A DNA stretch of 64,000 nucleotides from Roseibium marinum (GTDB lineage Bacteria > Pseudomonadota > Alphaproteobacteria > Rhizobiales > Stappiaceae): positions 1 to 64,000 of the forward strand of contig NZ_PPCN01000005.1 in NCBI RefSeq assembly GCF_002906165.1, read 5' to 3'. A program made the translations under genes and the position numbers. Numbering within the stretch: the stretch's first letter is position 1; every line of letters begins with the position of its first letter. Positions 1-8,361 of the stretch are shown piece by piece. Below the pieces are notes generated by a model. That model had not been told where the DNA came from and did no database searches. It was given only the letters and a program-made list of their open reading frames with translations.

Positions 1-18
1 AACACAAACGACCTATAC

Positions 19-95
<77 letters not shown>

Positions 96-108
96 AATCA
101 AATCCAAC

Positions 109-142
109 AAAAAGCCCCGACCGTAAAACGGCGGGGCTTTTT
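109..142 (+). terminator. Intrinsic terminator after tRNA-fMet
   Basis: The arms AAAAAGCCCCG (109-119) and CGGGGCTTTTT (132-142) form an 11-bp stem, extended by an inner CCG/CGG pair around a TAAAA loop. The stem is followed by a T-rich tail. The position 14 nt after the tRNA CCA fits termination of the tRNA or rRNA-operon transcript. The A-run on the 5' arm means it could also work on the minus strand. Confidence 0.88.
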
Positions 143-356
143 GTGTTTTAAAGCACATCAAGGAGTGAGGCCTGGATCGGATGACCTGCGTCGCTTCCGG
201 AACGTTTCAGAGCGCGGCAAGCGTCTGTGAGATCATCGTGCGACCTTTTTGAGTTCGATTGGGTACAGATCCACGCCCTGAACCTGACCGGTGCGGGCAG
301 GAGCGGCGTTGGTCCTCGGCGCCGGTCAGGGCGGGCGAACATGGTTGATAGACAGG
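143..356. other. Gap between tRNA terminator and hydrolase; no supported gene
   Basis: Short open frames exist on both strands. The best is 148-360 on the minus strand, whose ATG overlaps the hydrolase stop. Its composition is arginine- and proline-rich and it matches nothing I recognise. No integrase, promoter or repeat is visible. If an integrase once lay next to the tRNA attachment site, it has been removed. Confidence 0.4.
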
Positions 357-1103
357 TCACTTCCTGCCGAGAAGAAACGGGGCCAGGGCCCTCGAAAGCA
401 ATTCGGGGGCGCTCAGTTGAGGCGCGTGGCCGGTCGGCAGAGACCTGATTGTGGCGCCGGGCACAAGGTCCTGCATGCGACGCTGCGCCAGCAGCACCAC
501 AGAGCGATCATCTGTCGCCTCGACATAGAGCCGGGGCAGGGTTCCGAAACGCTCGGGGGTGAGGATCGGCAGGATCGCGCGTGCGCCTTCCGCTTGCGGC
601 GTGAGTTTGCCGGCTGCTGCCATCGCGACATCACGTGGACAGTCGTTGAAGAAGATCGCTGCCGCCTCTTCGATCGGAACCGTGCTGCTCAGGCGGTCAT
701 CGCTGTAGACAATGCGGTCGCTGATGCCCTGTGAAAAGCCTTTCCGGCCCTGAAGCTCCGTCTGGAGATCTCCGAAAGTCATGCCGGACGGCAGCATCAT
801 GCCGGCGACATAGGCGATACGGGTGACCCGGTCGCGGAACCGCTCGCCGGCGGCCGAGGCGACAATTCCGCCACCGGAGTGGCCGACCAGCGAGACGGGC
901 CGTCCGATGTTCCACAAGACGTCGTCGAGATGGTCGAGAACCGTCTCCAGCGTGATGTCGCCGGCGGAGGCCGTTTCCGGTCCGCTGCCAGGCAGATCGA
1001 CCGCGTGGACCTCCAGTCCTTCCGCCTCGAGATGAGGAACCAGATGTGCCCAGGCCCAGCTTCCCTGCCAGGCGCCGTGGATCAGGACGACCGGATCAGC
1101 CAT
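357..1103 (-). CDS. Alpha/beta hydrolase (esterase/methylesterase-like)
   Basis: A 248-residue single-domain alpha/beta hydrolase, probably cytosolic because no signal peptide is seen. The N-terminal LIHGAWQGSWAW forms the HG oxyanion region. The nucleophile elbow is GHSGGG near residue 74, and the catalytic histidine is probably in PTGHAPQLS close to the C-terminus. Length and motifs fit the small esterase group that includes plant methylesterase-like proteins. It overlaps the 3' end of the upstream 2OG oxygenase gene by 8 bp, so the two are probably co-translated. In this context it could hydrolyse an ester or ring-opened purine intermediate; that role is inference. It is the last gene of the leftmost minus-strand operon. 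Confidence 0.85.
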   Translation of the reverse strand: MADPVVLIHGAWQGSWAWAHLVPHLEAEGLEVHAVDLPGSGPETASAGDITLETVLDHLDDVLWNIGRPVSLVGHSGGGIVASAAGERFRDRVTRIAYVAGMMLPSGMTFGDLQTELQGRKGFSQGISDRIVYSDDRLSSTVPIEEAAAIFFNDCPRDVAMAAAGKLTPQAEGARAILPILTPERFGTLPRLYVEATDDRSVVLLAQRRMQDLVPGATIRSLPTGHAPQLSAPELLSRALAPFLLGRK

Positions 1104-2079
1104 AGGATCGACGGTACATGTTCATGAGGTGGCCTTCGACGGTGATCGGCGCGTATTTCGGCTTCTCGCCCGCTTTCAGGCAGGTCGGGATGCAGGTGAC
1201 TTCGTAGTCGGCGTCCCCATCGTAGAAGTACGGAACGGAATAGCGCTCGCGGCCGGATGCGTTGACGACACGGTGCAATGTGGACTTGTACATGTCGTTG
1301 GTCCAGTGGGCGAGCGCATCGCCGAGGTTGACGACGAAAGTCCCCGGCACCGGATCGGCATGGAGCCACCCGCCGGTGTTCTTGTCGAGGACCTGCAGCC
1401 CTCCGACGCCGTCCTGAAGGAGAAGGGTGAGGGCACCCCAATCGGTATGGGCTCCTGCACCCTTTTCGTTCGGCTCCGCATCGTCCCGCTGGGGCGGATA
1501 ATGCAGCAGGCGAAGGGTGGCGACGGGATCGCGCCTGAACGTGTCGAAATAGCTTTCCTCCAGATCGAGCGACAGCGCTATGCCCTTCATGAGCCTCTCC
1601 GAAAGACGCCGCATCGCTTCGAAATAGGCGGCCATCACCGGTTCGAAACCGGGCAGATCGGACGGCCAGACATTGGGGCCGCGATTGAACCGTCCGGCCA
1701 CGACCCGGGAGTCGTCCTCCGGTAGTTCGAGGCCGATGTAATAGCCTTCCTTGCGGTCCGGCGGCGCGCCGGACTCCAGAACCTGGCCGCCGAGAACCTC
1801 GTAGCCGCGGTTGCATCTGGACACCCTGGATTTTTCGATCGCCAGCTTGGCCTCCTCCGGCTGATCGAAGAAGCGTTTTGTCTCCTCGAACACCGCGTCG
1901 ATCAGGCCCTGGGGAATGCCATGACCGGCGCAATAGAAGAAGCCCTTGTCGATACAGGCTGCGCGCAGCTTCGCGCCGACAGCCCTGCGTGTTTCAGGGT
2001 CGGACGCGCAAAGATCCGAAATGTCGACAATCGGCAAGGCATCGCCGGCAACGCGTGTGGCATCGAGGGAAGTGTTCAT
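1096..2079 (-). CDS. 2-oxoglutarate-Fe(II) oxygenase, isopenicillin N synthase-like (1)
   Basis: A 327-residue non-haem iron oxygenase. It has the DIOX_N-type start (PIVDISDLC, GFFYCAGHGIP) and a C-terminal 2OG-FeII domain with the iron-binding HTD (GAHTDWGALTLL). The distal His lies in STLHRVVN and the 2-oxoglutarate-binding Arg in RERYSVPYF. I place the start at 2079 because AGGAG lies about 8 nt upstream and the protein then starts at MNTSLD; an open frame runs further upstream but has no ribosome site. It is downstream of a second paralogue and overlaps the hydrolase gene. The substrate is unknown; the xanthine-type riboswitch upstream of the operon suggests a purine or a product of one. 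Confidence 0.88.
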   Translation of the reverse strand: MNTSLDATRVAGDALPIVDISDLCASDPETRRAVGAKLRAACIDKGFFYCAGHGIPQGLIDAVFEETKRFFDQPEEAKLAIEKSRVSRCNRGYEVLGGQVLESGAPPDRKEGYYIGLELPEDDSRVVAGRFNRGPNVWPSDLPGFEPVMAAYFEAMRRLSERLMKGIALSLDLEESYFDTFRRDPVATLRLLHYPPQRDDAEPNEKGAGAHTDWGALTLLLQDGVGGLQVLDKNTGGWLHADPVPGTFVVNLGDALAHWTNDMYKSTLHRVVNASGRERYSVPYFYDGDADYEVTCIPTCLKAGEKPKYAPITVEGHLMNMYRRSYG

Positions 2080-2152
2080 CGCCAACTCCTGGCAGAAGGG
2101 GAAAAGGAAGGGGCGGCGGACCGCGAGCGGGCCGCCGCTATCGGGTCCGGGC

Positions 2153-3154
2153 CTACAGCGCGTTCGCGGTGACACGCTGCCACAGATAGTCCTTGGCGCT
2201 GATCGGCTCGTATTTCCTGCCCGGCCCCTGAATGATGGCATCCCTGTTGGCCTGGCAGAAAAACGGCAGCGAATAGCGCGGACCGAGATATTCGTCCTGG
2301 CGCGGCATGCGCACCCGGTGCAGGGTCGACTGGAGCTGGTCGTCGCTCCAGCGCATCAGCATGTCGCCGATGTTGCAGGTGACGACGCCGGGAAGCGGCG
2401 GCACATCCGTCCATTCCAGCTCACCGCCGGTGGCCTCCTTGCCCGGGCAGAGCTGCAGGCCTCCCTGGCCGGGGCGCTGGTGCAGAAGCGTCAGGCAGTC
2501 GAAGTCGGTATGCGCGCCGGCGCGCCATCCGGTGAAGTCCTCCGGTTTGGCGTCGGCCATCGGCAGATAGTGGATCAGGCGCAACGTGCTCTGGTATTGC
2601 GGCGACAACGGATCATGGGCTTCGGTGAAGAAGTCCTCGTCGAAGCCCAGCTTCATGGCGAAGCAGGACAGAACTTTCATGCCGAGTGCCCAGTTGGCGC
2701 GTTCGAACGCGAGCATCACGGCCTTGAAACCTGGGGCCTGGGCTCCGGTCGGCCACAGGCTGGCCATGCGCGGAAGCGTGATCTGATAGGATTCCTTGTT
2801 GTCGGCGGTGCCGGTCGAAGGGCGCACCTGTGCCTTGTATTCCCAGCCGGAATTGGTGCCTTTCTCGAGCGGATACCTGGCCTTCACATCCATGGGCAGA
2901 TTGAAGAACTTCTCGGTGTATTCGAAGGCTTCGTCGATCTGCGCCTGGGGAATGCCGTGATTGATCAACTGGAAGAAGCCGATATCGGTCGAGGCCTTCC
3001 AGAGCTGATCGGCGATCTCCGCCTTGCGGCTGGTGAAGTCGGAGAGGTCGATTTGCGGAACCTCGCGGGCCTTTTCACGGCCCATGCCTCCGAAGGTCGT
3101 TTCCTTGTTCAGTTCTTCAAGAGAATAGTTCTGGTTTGATGCTGTCGTTTCCAT
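2153..3154 (-). CDS. 2-oxoglutarate-Fe(II) oxygenase, isopenicillin N synthase-like (2)
   Basis: A 333-residue oxygenase of the same superfamily as its downstream neighbour. It shows VPQIDLSDF, then GFFQLINHGIP, the iron ligands HTD in GAHTDFDCLTLL, a distal His in STLHRVRM, and an RYSLPFF motif for 2-oxoglutarate. GGAG lies about 8 nt before the ATG. A structured RNA resembling the NMT1/xanthine riboswitch sits 20-90 nt upstream, so expression is probably tied to xanthine or urate levels. The two paralogues are clearly divergent, so they are likely to act on different substrates or successive steps. Family assignment is firm; the substrate is not visible. Confidence 0.88.
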   Translation of the reverse strand: METTASNQNYSLEELNKETTFGGMGREKAREVPQIDLSDFTSRKAEIADQLWKASTDIGFFQLINHGIPQAQIDEAFEYTEKFFNLPMDVKARYPLEKGTNSGWEYKAQVRPSTGTADNKESYQITLPRMASLWPTGAQAPGFKAVMLAFERANWALGMKVLSCFAMKLGFDEDFFTEAHDPLSPQYQSTLRLIHYLPMADAKPEDFTGWRAGAHTDFDCLTLLHQRPGQGGLQLCPGKEATGGELEWTDVPPLPGVVTCNIGDMLMRWSDDQLQSTLHRVRMPRQDEYLGPRYSLPFFCQANRDAIIQGPGRKYEPISAKDYLWQRVTANAL

Positions 3155-3171
3155 TGTGGATCTCCAATTCT

Positions 3172-3246
3172 TGAATGCGGCGGTAAGCCGCGATCTTGAA
3201 GGAGCAATGACCGACGCCGGGTGGCGCTGACTGCTTCTACTCCCTT
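3172..3246 (-). ncRNA. Candidate NMT1 (xanthine) riboswitch, copy A
   Basis: On the minus strand this leader contains GAGTAGAAGC, a 5-bp hairpin (GCGCC-ACCC-GGCGT), then CATTGCTC and a second hairpin around GGCTTAC. The same order of conserved blocks recurs at 6024-6102 upstream of the NMT1-domain binding protein. There the first hairpin is GGACC/GGTCC, so the base pairs covary while the flanking blocks are identical. The known NMT1 motif is an alphaproteobacterial riboswitch for xanthine and uric acid, found upstream of NMT1-domain transporters and purine-oxidation genes. Context plus the repeated structure support that call; I could not run a covariance model. The element ends near the ribosome site of the 3154 gene, so translational control is plausible. 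Confidence 0.68.
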
Positions 3247-3340
3247 TTTCGGGACGGGCGTCCCTCCGGGCGGCTGACCCGGGCGCTCTCCTTTCGCTTT
3301 TATTCAGGGTCCGGCGGCCGGATGGCAGCCGCAGGACGTG

Positions 3341-4183
3341 TCATTTTTCCTTCGGCAGGCTCCAGGGGAACCAGATCCGCTGCACCGCAACGACGGCCTG
3401 GAACAGGACGAGGGACATCAGGACGAGAACGACGAGCCCGGCCCAGGCCTGCTGGATCTTGAACATCGAGGTCGAGAACTGGATGAGGTAACCCAGTCCC
3501 TTGTCGGCTGCGACGAATTCGGCAACGACGGCCCCGATCACGGAAAGCGTCACCGAGATCTTCAGAGCCGAGAAGATGTAGGGGATCGCGAAGGGGAGCC
3601 GGATCTGGGTGATTTCGCGCCAGACCGGCGCGCGCAGGCTGCGCGACAGTTCGATCAGTTCGGGCGGTGTGGCCATCAGGCCTGTGGTCGTCGAGACAAC
3701 CAGCGGAAAGAAGGTGATCAGGCAGGTGATCACCACGCGCGGCAGATCTCCGGATCCCAGTCCGACGATGATGATCGGCGCGATGGCGACGACAGGCGTG
3801 GACTGCACCACGACAAGCATCGGATAGAAGGCCCGGGACAGGAGCTCGGAACGTGCCAGCGAGATCGCGATCGGAATCGCGATGGCGATGGATGCGAAAT
3901 AGCCGATCAGGGCGACCCTGAGCGTTCCCCAGACATGATCGAGCCAGCGGGTGATAGGAATCGCGTCGAAGCCACCGGCGATGCGGCTGGGCGCGGGGAG
4001 AATATAGGACGGAATGTTGAAGAGGAGGCAGGAGATCTCCCAGATCGCCACGATCGCGATGAAAGACACGGCCGGGAGCAGGCCCGGCGCGGCGAGCGCA
4101 CGCGTCAGAACCGAGGGTCTTGGCGGGACCGGTTCAGGCGGCGCGCTTGAGGAGGAGACTGCGGAGGTGTCCGACATAGTCAT
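3341..4183 (-). CDS. ABC transporter permease, NMT1/SsuC-type
   Basis: A 280-residue integral membrane protein with about six hydrophobic segments. It has the BPD_transp_1 EAA-type loop (ELIELSRSLRAPVWREITQIRLPFAIPYIFSALK, seen near residues 175-210), typical of permeases for nitrate, sulfonate, taurine or thiamine-precursor systems. The start at 4183 overlaps the upstream ATPase gene by 50 bp and lacks a clear ribosome site; an ATG at 4177 is equally possible. With the ATPase (4134-4910) and the NMT1-domain binding protein (4916-5914) it makes a complete importer. Riboswitch context suggests a purine such as xanthine or urate as substrate. Confidence 0.9.
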   Translation of the reverse strand: MTMSDTSAVSSSSAPPEPVPPRPSVLTRALAAPGLLPAVSFIAIVAIWEISCLLFNIPSYILPAPSRIAGGFDAIPITRWLDHVWGTLRVALIGYFASIAIAIPIAISLARSELLSRAFYPMLVVVQSTPVVAIAPIIIVGLGSGDLPRVVITCLITFFPLVVSTTTGLMATPPELIELSRSLRAPVWREITQIRLPFAIPYIFSALKISVTLSVIGAVVAEFVAADKGLGYLIQFSTSMFKIQQAWAGLVVLVLMSLVLFQAVVAVQRIWFPWSLPKEK

Positions 4184-4910
4184 GCATCAACTTGTGGTTG
4201 CTCGTCTCCATGTTTCGGGGACGAGGGAGATCGATTTTCAGGTTTTCGACGACGATGCCAGGACGTTCGCTCATGACGAGCACGCGGTCGGCCAGGAGCA
4301 CCGCTTCGCCGATCGAGTGGGTGATGAACATCACCGTCTTGGGCCGGTCTTCCCAGATCCGCAGAAGTTCGAAACCCATCTCCTCCCGGGTCAGGGCATC
4401 GAGAGCGGAAAAGGGCTCGTCCATCAGGAGAATATCTGGATCCATGAAGAGCGCACGGGCGATGCCGACGCGCTGCTGCATGCCGCCGGAAAGCTCATCG
4501 GGCAGACGGTTTTCGAAGCCTTTCAGGCTGACTTTCTCCAGAAGCGCGCGGGCGGTTTCGCGGTCCTGCGTCGTGACCCTGCCGGTCTTGTGGCGGACGG
4601 GAAAGACGACGTTGTCCTCGATGGATGCCCAGGGAAGCAGGGTCGGCCGCTGGAACACGATCCCGATGTCGTCACGCGGCTCGGTGATCTCCAGTCCGAA
4701 CACCTCGACCGTACCCCGGGTCGGTTTCAGCAGTCCTGATGTCAGGCGCAGCAGGGTGGACTTGCCGCACCCCGAGGGTCCAAGAACCGCCACGAATTCG
4801 TGGCGGTCGATGGACATGTCGACACTTCGCAGCGCCTCAACGGTGCCGGTCCTGGTCCTGAAGACCTGCCCGACACCGGAAAAGCGGATTGTTGCCGGCG
4901 GTATCGTCAT
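4134..4910 (-). CDS. ABC transporter ATP-binding protein, NMT1/SsuB-type
   Basis: A 258-residue cytosolic ATPase. It has Walker A GPSGCGKST near residue 44, Q-loop FQRPTLLPW, signature LSGGMQQR, Walker B ILLMDEP and the switch histidine in FITHS. This is the SsuB/TauB/NitD subfamily that pairs with single permeases of the BPD_transp_1 type. It lies 5 bp downstream of the binding-protein gene and overlaps the permease gene, so the three form one transcription unit. Function is energy coupling for uptake of the compound bound by the NMT1-domain protein. Confidence 0.93.
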   Translation of the reverse strand: MTIPPATIRFSGVGQVFRTRTGTVEALRSVDMSIDRHEFVAVLGPSGCGKSTLLRLTSGLLKPTRGTVEVFGLEITEPRDDIGIVFQRPTLLPWASIEDNVVFPVRHKTGRVTTQDRETARALLEKVSLKGFENRLPDELSGGMQQRVGIARALFMDPDILLMDEPFSALDALTREEMGFELLRIWEDRPKTVMFITHSIGEAVLLADRVLVMSERPGIVVENLKIDLPRPRNMETSNHKLMHDYVGHLRSLLLKRAA

Positions 4911-4915
4911 CCCGC

Positions 4916-5914
4916 TCAGTTCTCCGGCAGGAACGAACGGTCGACGACCGTTTCCAGATCCAAAGCCTCCTTGTCGAGACCCTGAGCGGCGGAAACGCGA
5001 TCCCAGGTGGCGGAGAGGCGTTCCGGCATCAGGACGCCGACACCGTCCTTGTCGCTGACGTCGTTGAATTCCAGCACCATGGTATCGATGATCGCGCCTT
5101 CGACGTCGGCAACGGTCAGCTCCGGTACCTGGGAAACCATGGCTTCCGCGGACGCCGTCGGGTTCTCCTTGACGTATTCGAGGGACTTCTTGAAGGCCTT
5201 GACGAAGCGTTTCGCGACTTCCGGGCGTTCATCCAGGAACTTGTCCGAGGCCAGAAGAGATGCGGAATAAAGCTCGAGGCCGGCGGCGTCCCACGGGAAA
5301 GGCATGATTTCCTTGCCGGCTTGGCTTGCCTGATTGGTGAAGATGGCGACATTGGTCATCCACGCGACGATGACGTCGGCGGAACCGGTCATCAGCATCG
5401 GGCCGAGGGCGCCAGGGTCGGCCTTGGTGAGCTTGATGTCATCCTCGCTCAGGCCGACATCCTCCAGCACCAGAGGCAGGAAAACGTTGGACGAGGTGAA
5501 CGGGGAGGTGGCGACTTCCTTGCCCTTGATGTCCTCGATCTTTTCGATGCCGCTGTCCTTCAAAACGAAAAAGGCATGCGGACCCTTGTTGAAGATGGAC
5601 ATGACGGCGGTGACCGGAACGCCCTCAGTGACCTTGGCAGCCATCAGGGCGCCGATGTCGGCGGAACCGATGTCGGACACGCCGGTGGCCAGCTTGGTGA
5701 TCGCTTCTGACGAGCCGCGTCCCGGCTCGATCTTGACCTCGATGCCTTCCTCCGCGCAGAAACCCTTTTCGATGCACACATAGACCGGCGCCTTGTCGCC
5801 GCCCGGCAGCCAGTCGAGCTGAAAGGTAACCGTGTCGGCCGCCTGTGCCGTCGTAACTGTGCCGGCAGCGGCGATCGCTGCGGCGGCAAGCGCCTTCAGT
5901 TTGTTCAAAGCCAT
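4916..5914 (-). CDS. NMT1/THI5-type ABC substrate-binding protein
   Basis: A 332-residue periplasmic protein. An N-terminal signal peptide (MALNKLKALAAAAIAAAGT, cleavage probably after AQA) precedes TFQLDWLPGGDKAPVYVCIEKGF, the start of the NMT1/THI5-like fold. The start at 5914 is chosen because GAGGA lies about 10 nt upstream and the signal peptide begins there. Members of this family bind pyrimidine precursors, sulfonates, purines and related small molecules. A candidate NMT1 riboswitch lies about 110 nt upstream on the same strand. The NMT1 motif is named for its association with exactly this protein family, so xanthine or urate import is the leading hypothesis. Confidence 0.9.
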   Translation of the reverse strand: MALNKLKALAAAAIAAAGTVTTAQAADTVTFQLDWLPGGDKAPVYVCIEKGFCAEEGIEVKIEPGRGSSEAITKLATGVSDIGSADIGALMAAKVTEGVPVTAVMSIFNKGPHAFFVLKDSGIEKIEDIKGKEVATSPFTSSNVFLPLVLEDVGLSEDDIKLTKADPGALGPMLMTGSADVIVAWMTNVAIFTNQASQAGKEIMPFPWDAAGLELYSASLLASDKFLDERPEVAKRFVKAFKKSLEYVKENPTASAEAMVSQVPELTVADVEGAIIDTMVLEFNDVSDKDGVGVLMPERLSATWDRVSAAQGLDKEALDLETVVDRSFLPEN

Positions 5915-6023
5915 GTTTGCAAGTCCTCGCTGTCTGTATTTTGTTATCCGCACGGATTGACAAGCCGACCTGTCGGGCAGCCTCCCTCTGGCGTTCGATC
6001 TCGCGGATAGTCGAGCAGTCGGC

Positions 6024-6102
6024 ATGGGCGTTTCTCCGGTGTAAGCCATTTCCGCCGAGCAATGTCCCGGACCTTCAGGTCCTGCCGCTTCTACTCGCGT
6101 TT
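6024..6102 (-). ncRNA. Candidate NMT1 (xanthine) riboswitch, copy B
   Basis: Reading the minus strand: GAGTAGAAGC, a hairpin GGACC-TGAA-GGTCC, then CATTGCTC, GGCG, GGCTTAC and CGCC. Blocks GAGTAGAAGC, CATTGCTC and GGCTTAC match copy A at 3172-3246 exactly in order and approximate spacing, while the first hairpin differs in sequence but keeps pairing. It lies in the leader of the NMT1-domain transporter operon, the position for which the riboswitch class was named. About 110 nt separate it from the start codon and contain further possible hairpins, so transcriptional or translational control are both open. Confidence 0.72.
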
Positions 6103-6106
6103 TACT

Positions 6107-6124
6107 TTGCACAAGGCGTGCCAA
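6107..6124 (-). promoter_or_regulatory. Possible sigma-54 promoter ahead of NMT1 operon
   Basis: The minus strand reads TTGGCACGCCTTGTGCAA. It has a full TTGGCACG -24 element and a TGTGCAA -12 element, with the invariant GG and GC separated by 10 nt as sigma-54 requires. The -12 box deviates from TTGC. Transcription would begin about 12 nt on, just 5' of riboswitch copy B. The sequence is also an inverted repeat (TTG-GCAC/GTGC-AA), so it could instead be a regulator site. Confidence 0.45.
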
Positions 6125-6303
6125 TTCCAAGAGACTGCTGAAATCGTTCAATAATCCGTTTTTCCCGTCCGAGAGCTGCCTTGCTTGCGGGCAGGTTTTC
6201 CTGAGAACGATTAAAAAATAAGCAAGTTTTGATAATGCTCTAAATTTGCCCACTGAAGGCTTGCCCGGCTTTCGGGATGCTCTTAACAGAAGAGGCAGCT
6301 TTC

Positions 6304-6807
6304 ATGGAGAACAGACCGATGCCCATCACCGAAGACCGCGATCTTGACCTGCTGCGCCGGACCATCGAGCTGGCGAAAATTTCTCGGGACCGCGGCGACC
6401 ATCCCTTCGGCGCCCTGCTTGCGGACAAAAATGGCGAAATCCTGCTCGAGGCGATGAACACCTGTGGCACCAAGGGCGACCGTACGGGACATGCCGAGCG
6501 CAACCTGATGACCGAGGCGTCGCTGAAGTACGATGCCGGTTTCCTCTCCGGATGCACCATGTACACGAGCGCCGAACCCTGTGCGATGTGCGCCGGGTCG
6601 GTCTATTGGACAGGGGTCGGCCGTATCGTTCACGGCATGTCCGAAAAGGCACTCAAGGATCTGATCGGTCCGGATCCGGAAAACCTGACCATGGATCTGC
6701 CGTGCCTTGACGTCGTCGGCGCCGGGCAGCGCAAGGTCGAAGTTGTCGGGCCGTTGCTTTCAGAGGAAAGCGCCGTGGTTCACGAGGGGTTCTGGGTCGC
6801 ATCCTGA
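6304..6807 (+). CDS. Guanine/nucleoside deaminase (CDA fold, zinc)
   Basis: A 168-residue cytidine-deaminase-fold enzyme. Zinc ligands are in TGHAERN (His plus catalytic Glu) and the PCAMC motif (two Cys). HPFGALLA near the N-terminus and the length fit the guanine deaminase/tRNA-adenosine-deaminase-like family. The ATG at 6304 is preceded by AGAGGCAG; a later ATG at 6319 is possible. It is divergent from the NMT1 transporter operon and convergent with the aldehyde dehydrogenase gene. Next to xanthine dehydrogenase and purine transport genes, guanine to xanthine or a related deamination is likely. The specificity cannot be read from sequence alone. Confidence 0.85.
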   Translation: MENRPMPITEDRDLDLLRRTIELAKISRDRGDHPFGALLADKNGEILLEAMNTCGTKGDRTGHAERNLMTEASLKYDAGFLSGCTMYTSAEPCAMCAGSVYWTGVGRIVHGMSEKALKDLIGPDPENLTMDLPCLDVVGAGQRKVEVVGPLLSEESAVVHEGFWVAS

Positions 6808-6846
6808 CGCGGTTCCCGGATCGGCGCCAGGCGTGTTACGGCGCGG

Positions 6847-8361
6847 TCAGATGACCGCGCAGACTGTCTTCGTTTCCAGATAGTTTTCAAGTCCCTGGGC
6901 GCCGTTCTCGTAGCCCCAGCCCGATTCCCTGTGTCCGCCCTTGGGCAGCTCCGGCGAGAAATACGAGTGGCAATTGATCCAGACCGTGCCCGCCCGGATG
7001 CCGGCGGCAAGTCTGTGCGCGCCGGACAGGTCCCGTGTCCAGACGCTGGCGGCCAGTCCGTAGTCGGTATCGTTCGCGTAAGCGAGGGCTTCCTCCGCGT
7101 CGTCGAAGGGCGTGACCGCGATGACGGGTCCGAAAATCTCCTCGCGCATCATGCGCATGTCCGGCCGCACGTCCGTGACGACCGTCGGGGAGAAGAAGGC
7201 GCTGTCGTCGCCGAAGCGTTCGCCGCCGGTTACGATCCCGGCACCATCCGCCCTGCCTTCGTCCACGAAGGCGGCGACGCGCTCTGCCTGGGCGGTCGAG
7301 ACCAGCGGCCCGAGATCCGTCTCCCTGTCAAGGCCGTGGCCAAGGCGCAGCCTTCGGGCTTCCCTGGTCAGGCCCTCGACGAAGGCGTCGTGGATGCTGG
7401 AATGGACATAGGCGCGGGACCCGGCGACGCAGACCTGACCGGAATTGGCGAAAATACCTCGCACCACACCCGGCAGCACCAGATCAAAATCGGCGTCCGG
7501 CATCACGATGGCCGGTGACTTTCCGCCAAGCTCCAGGGTCAGCTTCTTCAGGTTGCCTTGTGCCGCGCCGACGATCCTGCGGCCGACTTCGGTCGAACCG
7601 GTGAAGGCAACCTTGTCGATATCGCTGTGCGCTGTCAGATGCGCACCGACCGTGTCGCCGTAGCCGGTGACGATGTTGACGACCCCCGGTGGAACGCCGG
7701 CCTCCACCAGCAGTTCCCCGAGACGAAGCGCGGTGAGGGAGGTTTCCTCGGCAGGCTTCAGAACAACCGTGCACCCCGCGCAAAGGGCAGGAGCGAGCTT
7801 CATCGCCGCCATCAGAAGCGGGGAATTCCAGGGCGTGATCGCGGCGACGACCCCGACCGGTTCCCGGGTCGTATAGGCGAAGACCTTCTTGCCCGGGGGG
7901 TGATAGCCGATGGAAGTCGGGATGGTCTGGCCGAGGATCTTGTTGGCGAAGCCCGCGTAATAACGGAACTGTTCGGCCGAGGCCGGAATTTCCGCGAAAC
8001 GCGAGGTCGCCCAGGACTTGCCCTGGTCGAGCGTTTCCAGTTCGGCCAGTTCGTCGGCATGGGCTTCGATCAGATCCGCGATCTTCCACAGAAGCCTGCC
8101 GCGGGCGGAAGGCTTCATGTCGTACCATGCAGGATCGGCAAGGGCCGCACGGGCGGCGGCAACCGCCTGGTCGGCGTCCGCGGCAGTTCCCTTGGCAATC
8201 TCGGTTAGCAAGGCACCGGACGCCGGATCAAAGGTGGCGAAGACCTCGCCGGTGGATGCGTCCTTCCATTCCCCGGCGATCAGGATCTTTTTCGGGCCGC
8301 CGGCGAGAAAATCTCGTGCGCCTTCGGTGTCGGGCTGCCGGGCAGGGATCTTCAGGGTCAT
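6847..8361 (-). CDS. NAD(P)-dependent aldehyde dehydrogenase
   Basis: A 504-residue ALDH-superfamily enzyme. It shows [30 protein letters not shown] for cofactor binding, the general-base Glu in LELGGKSP and the catalytic Cys in [11 protein letters not shown]. The C-terminal [15 protein letters not shown] is standard. The gene overlaps the xanthine dehydrogenase 2Fe-2S subunit gene by 4 bp (ATGA), so it is translationally coupled and is the last gene of the long purine operon. It probably oxidises an aldehyde made in the same pathway, perhaps by the TPP decarboxylase or GMC oxidoreductase of this operon; that link is inference. Confidence 0.93.
   Translation of the reverse strand: MTLKIPARQPDTEGARDFLAGGPKKILIAGEWKDASTGEVFATFDPASGALLTEIAKGTAADADQAVAAARAALADPAWYDMKPSARGRLLWKIADLIEAHADELAELETLDQGKSWATSRFAEIPASAEQFRYYAGFANKILGQTIPTSIGYHPPGKKVFAYTTREPVGVVAAITPWNSPLLMAAMKLAPALCAGCTVVLKPAEETSLTALRLGELLVEAGVPPGVVNIVTGYGDTVGAHLTAHSDIDKVAFTGSTEVGRRIVGAAQGNLKKLTLELGGKSPAIVMPDADFDLVLPGVVRGIFANSGQVCVAGSRAYVHSSIHDAFVEGLTREARRLRLGHGLDRETDLGPLVSTAQAERVAAFVDEGRADGAGIVTGGERFGDDSAFFSPTVVTDVRPDMRMMREEIFGPVIAVTPFDDAEEALAYANDTDYGLAASVWTRDLSGAHRLAAGIRAGTVWINCHSYFSPELPKGGHRESGWGYENGAQGLENYLETKTVCAVI

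Noticed and set aside
148..360. Minus-strand frame overlapping the hydrolase stop, and the plus-strand frames 227-448 and 291-734
   Set aside because: Composition is arginine- and proline-rich, no ribosome site supports them beyond the overlap, and they match no family. They read as shadow frames of the gap and of the hydrolase gene.
1946..3139. Long plus-strand frame opposite the 2OG oxygenases
   Set aside because: It is a mirror of the oxygenase codons, typical in GC-rich genomes. The minus-strand genes have clear catalytic motifs.
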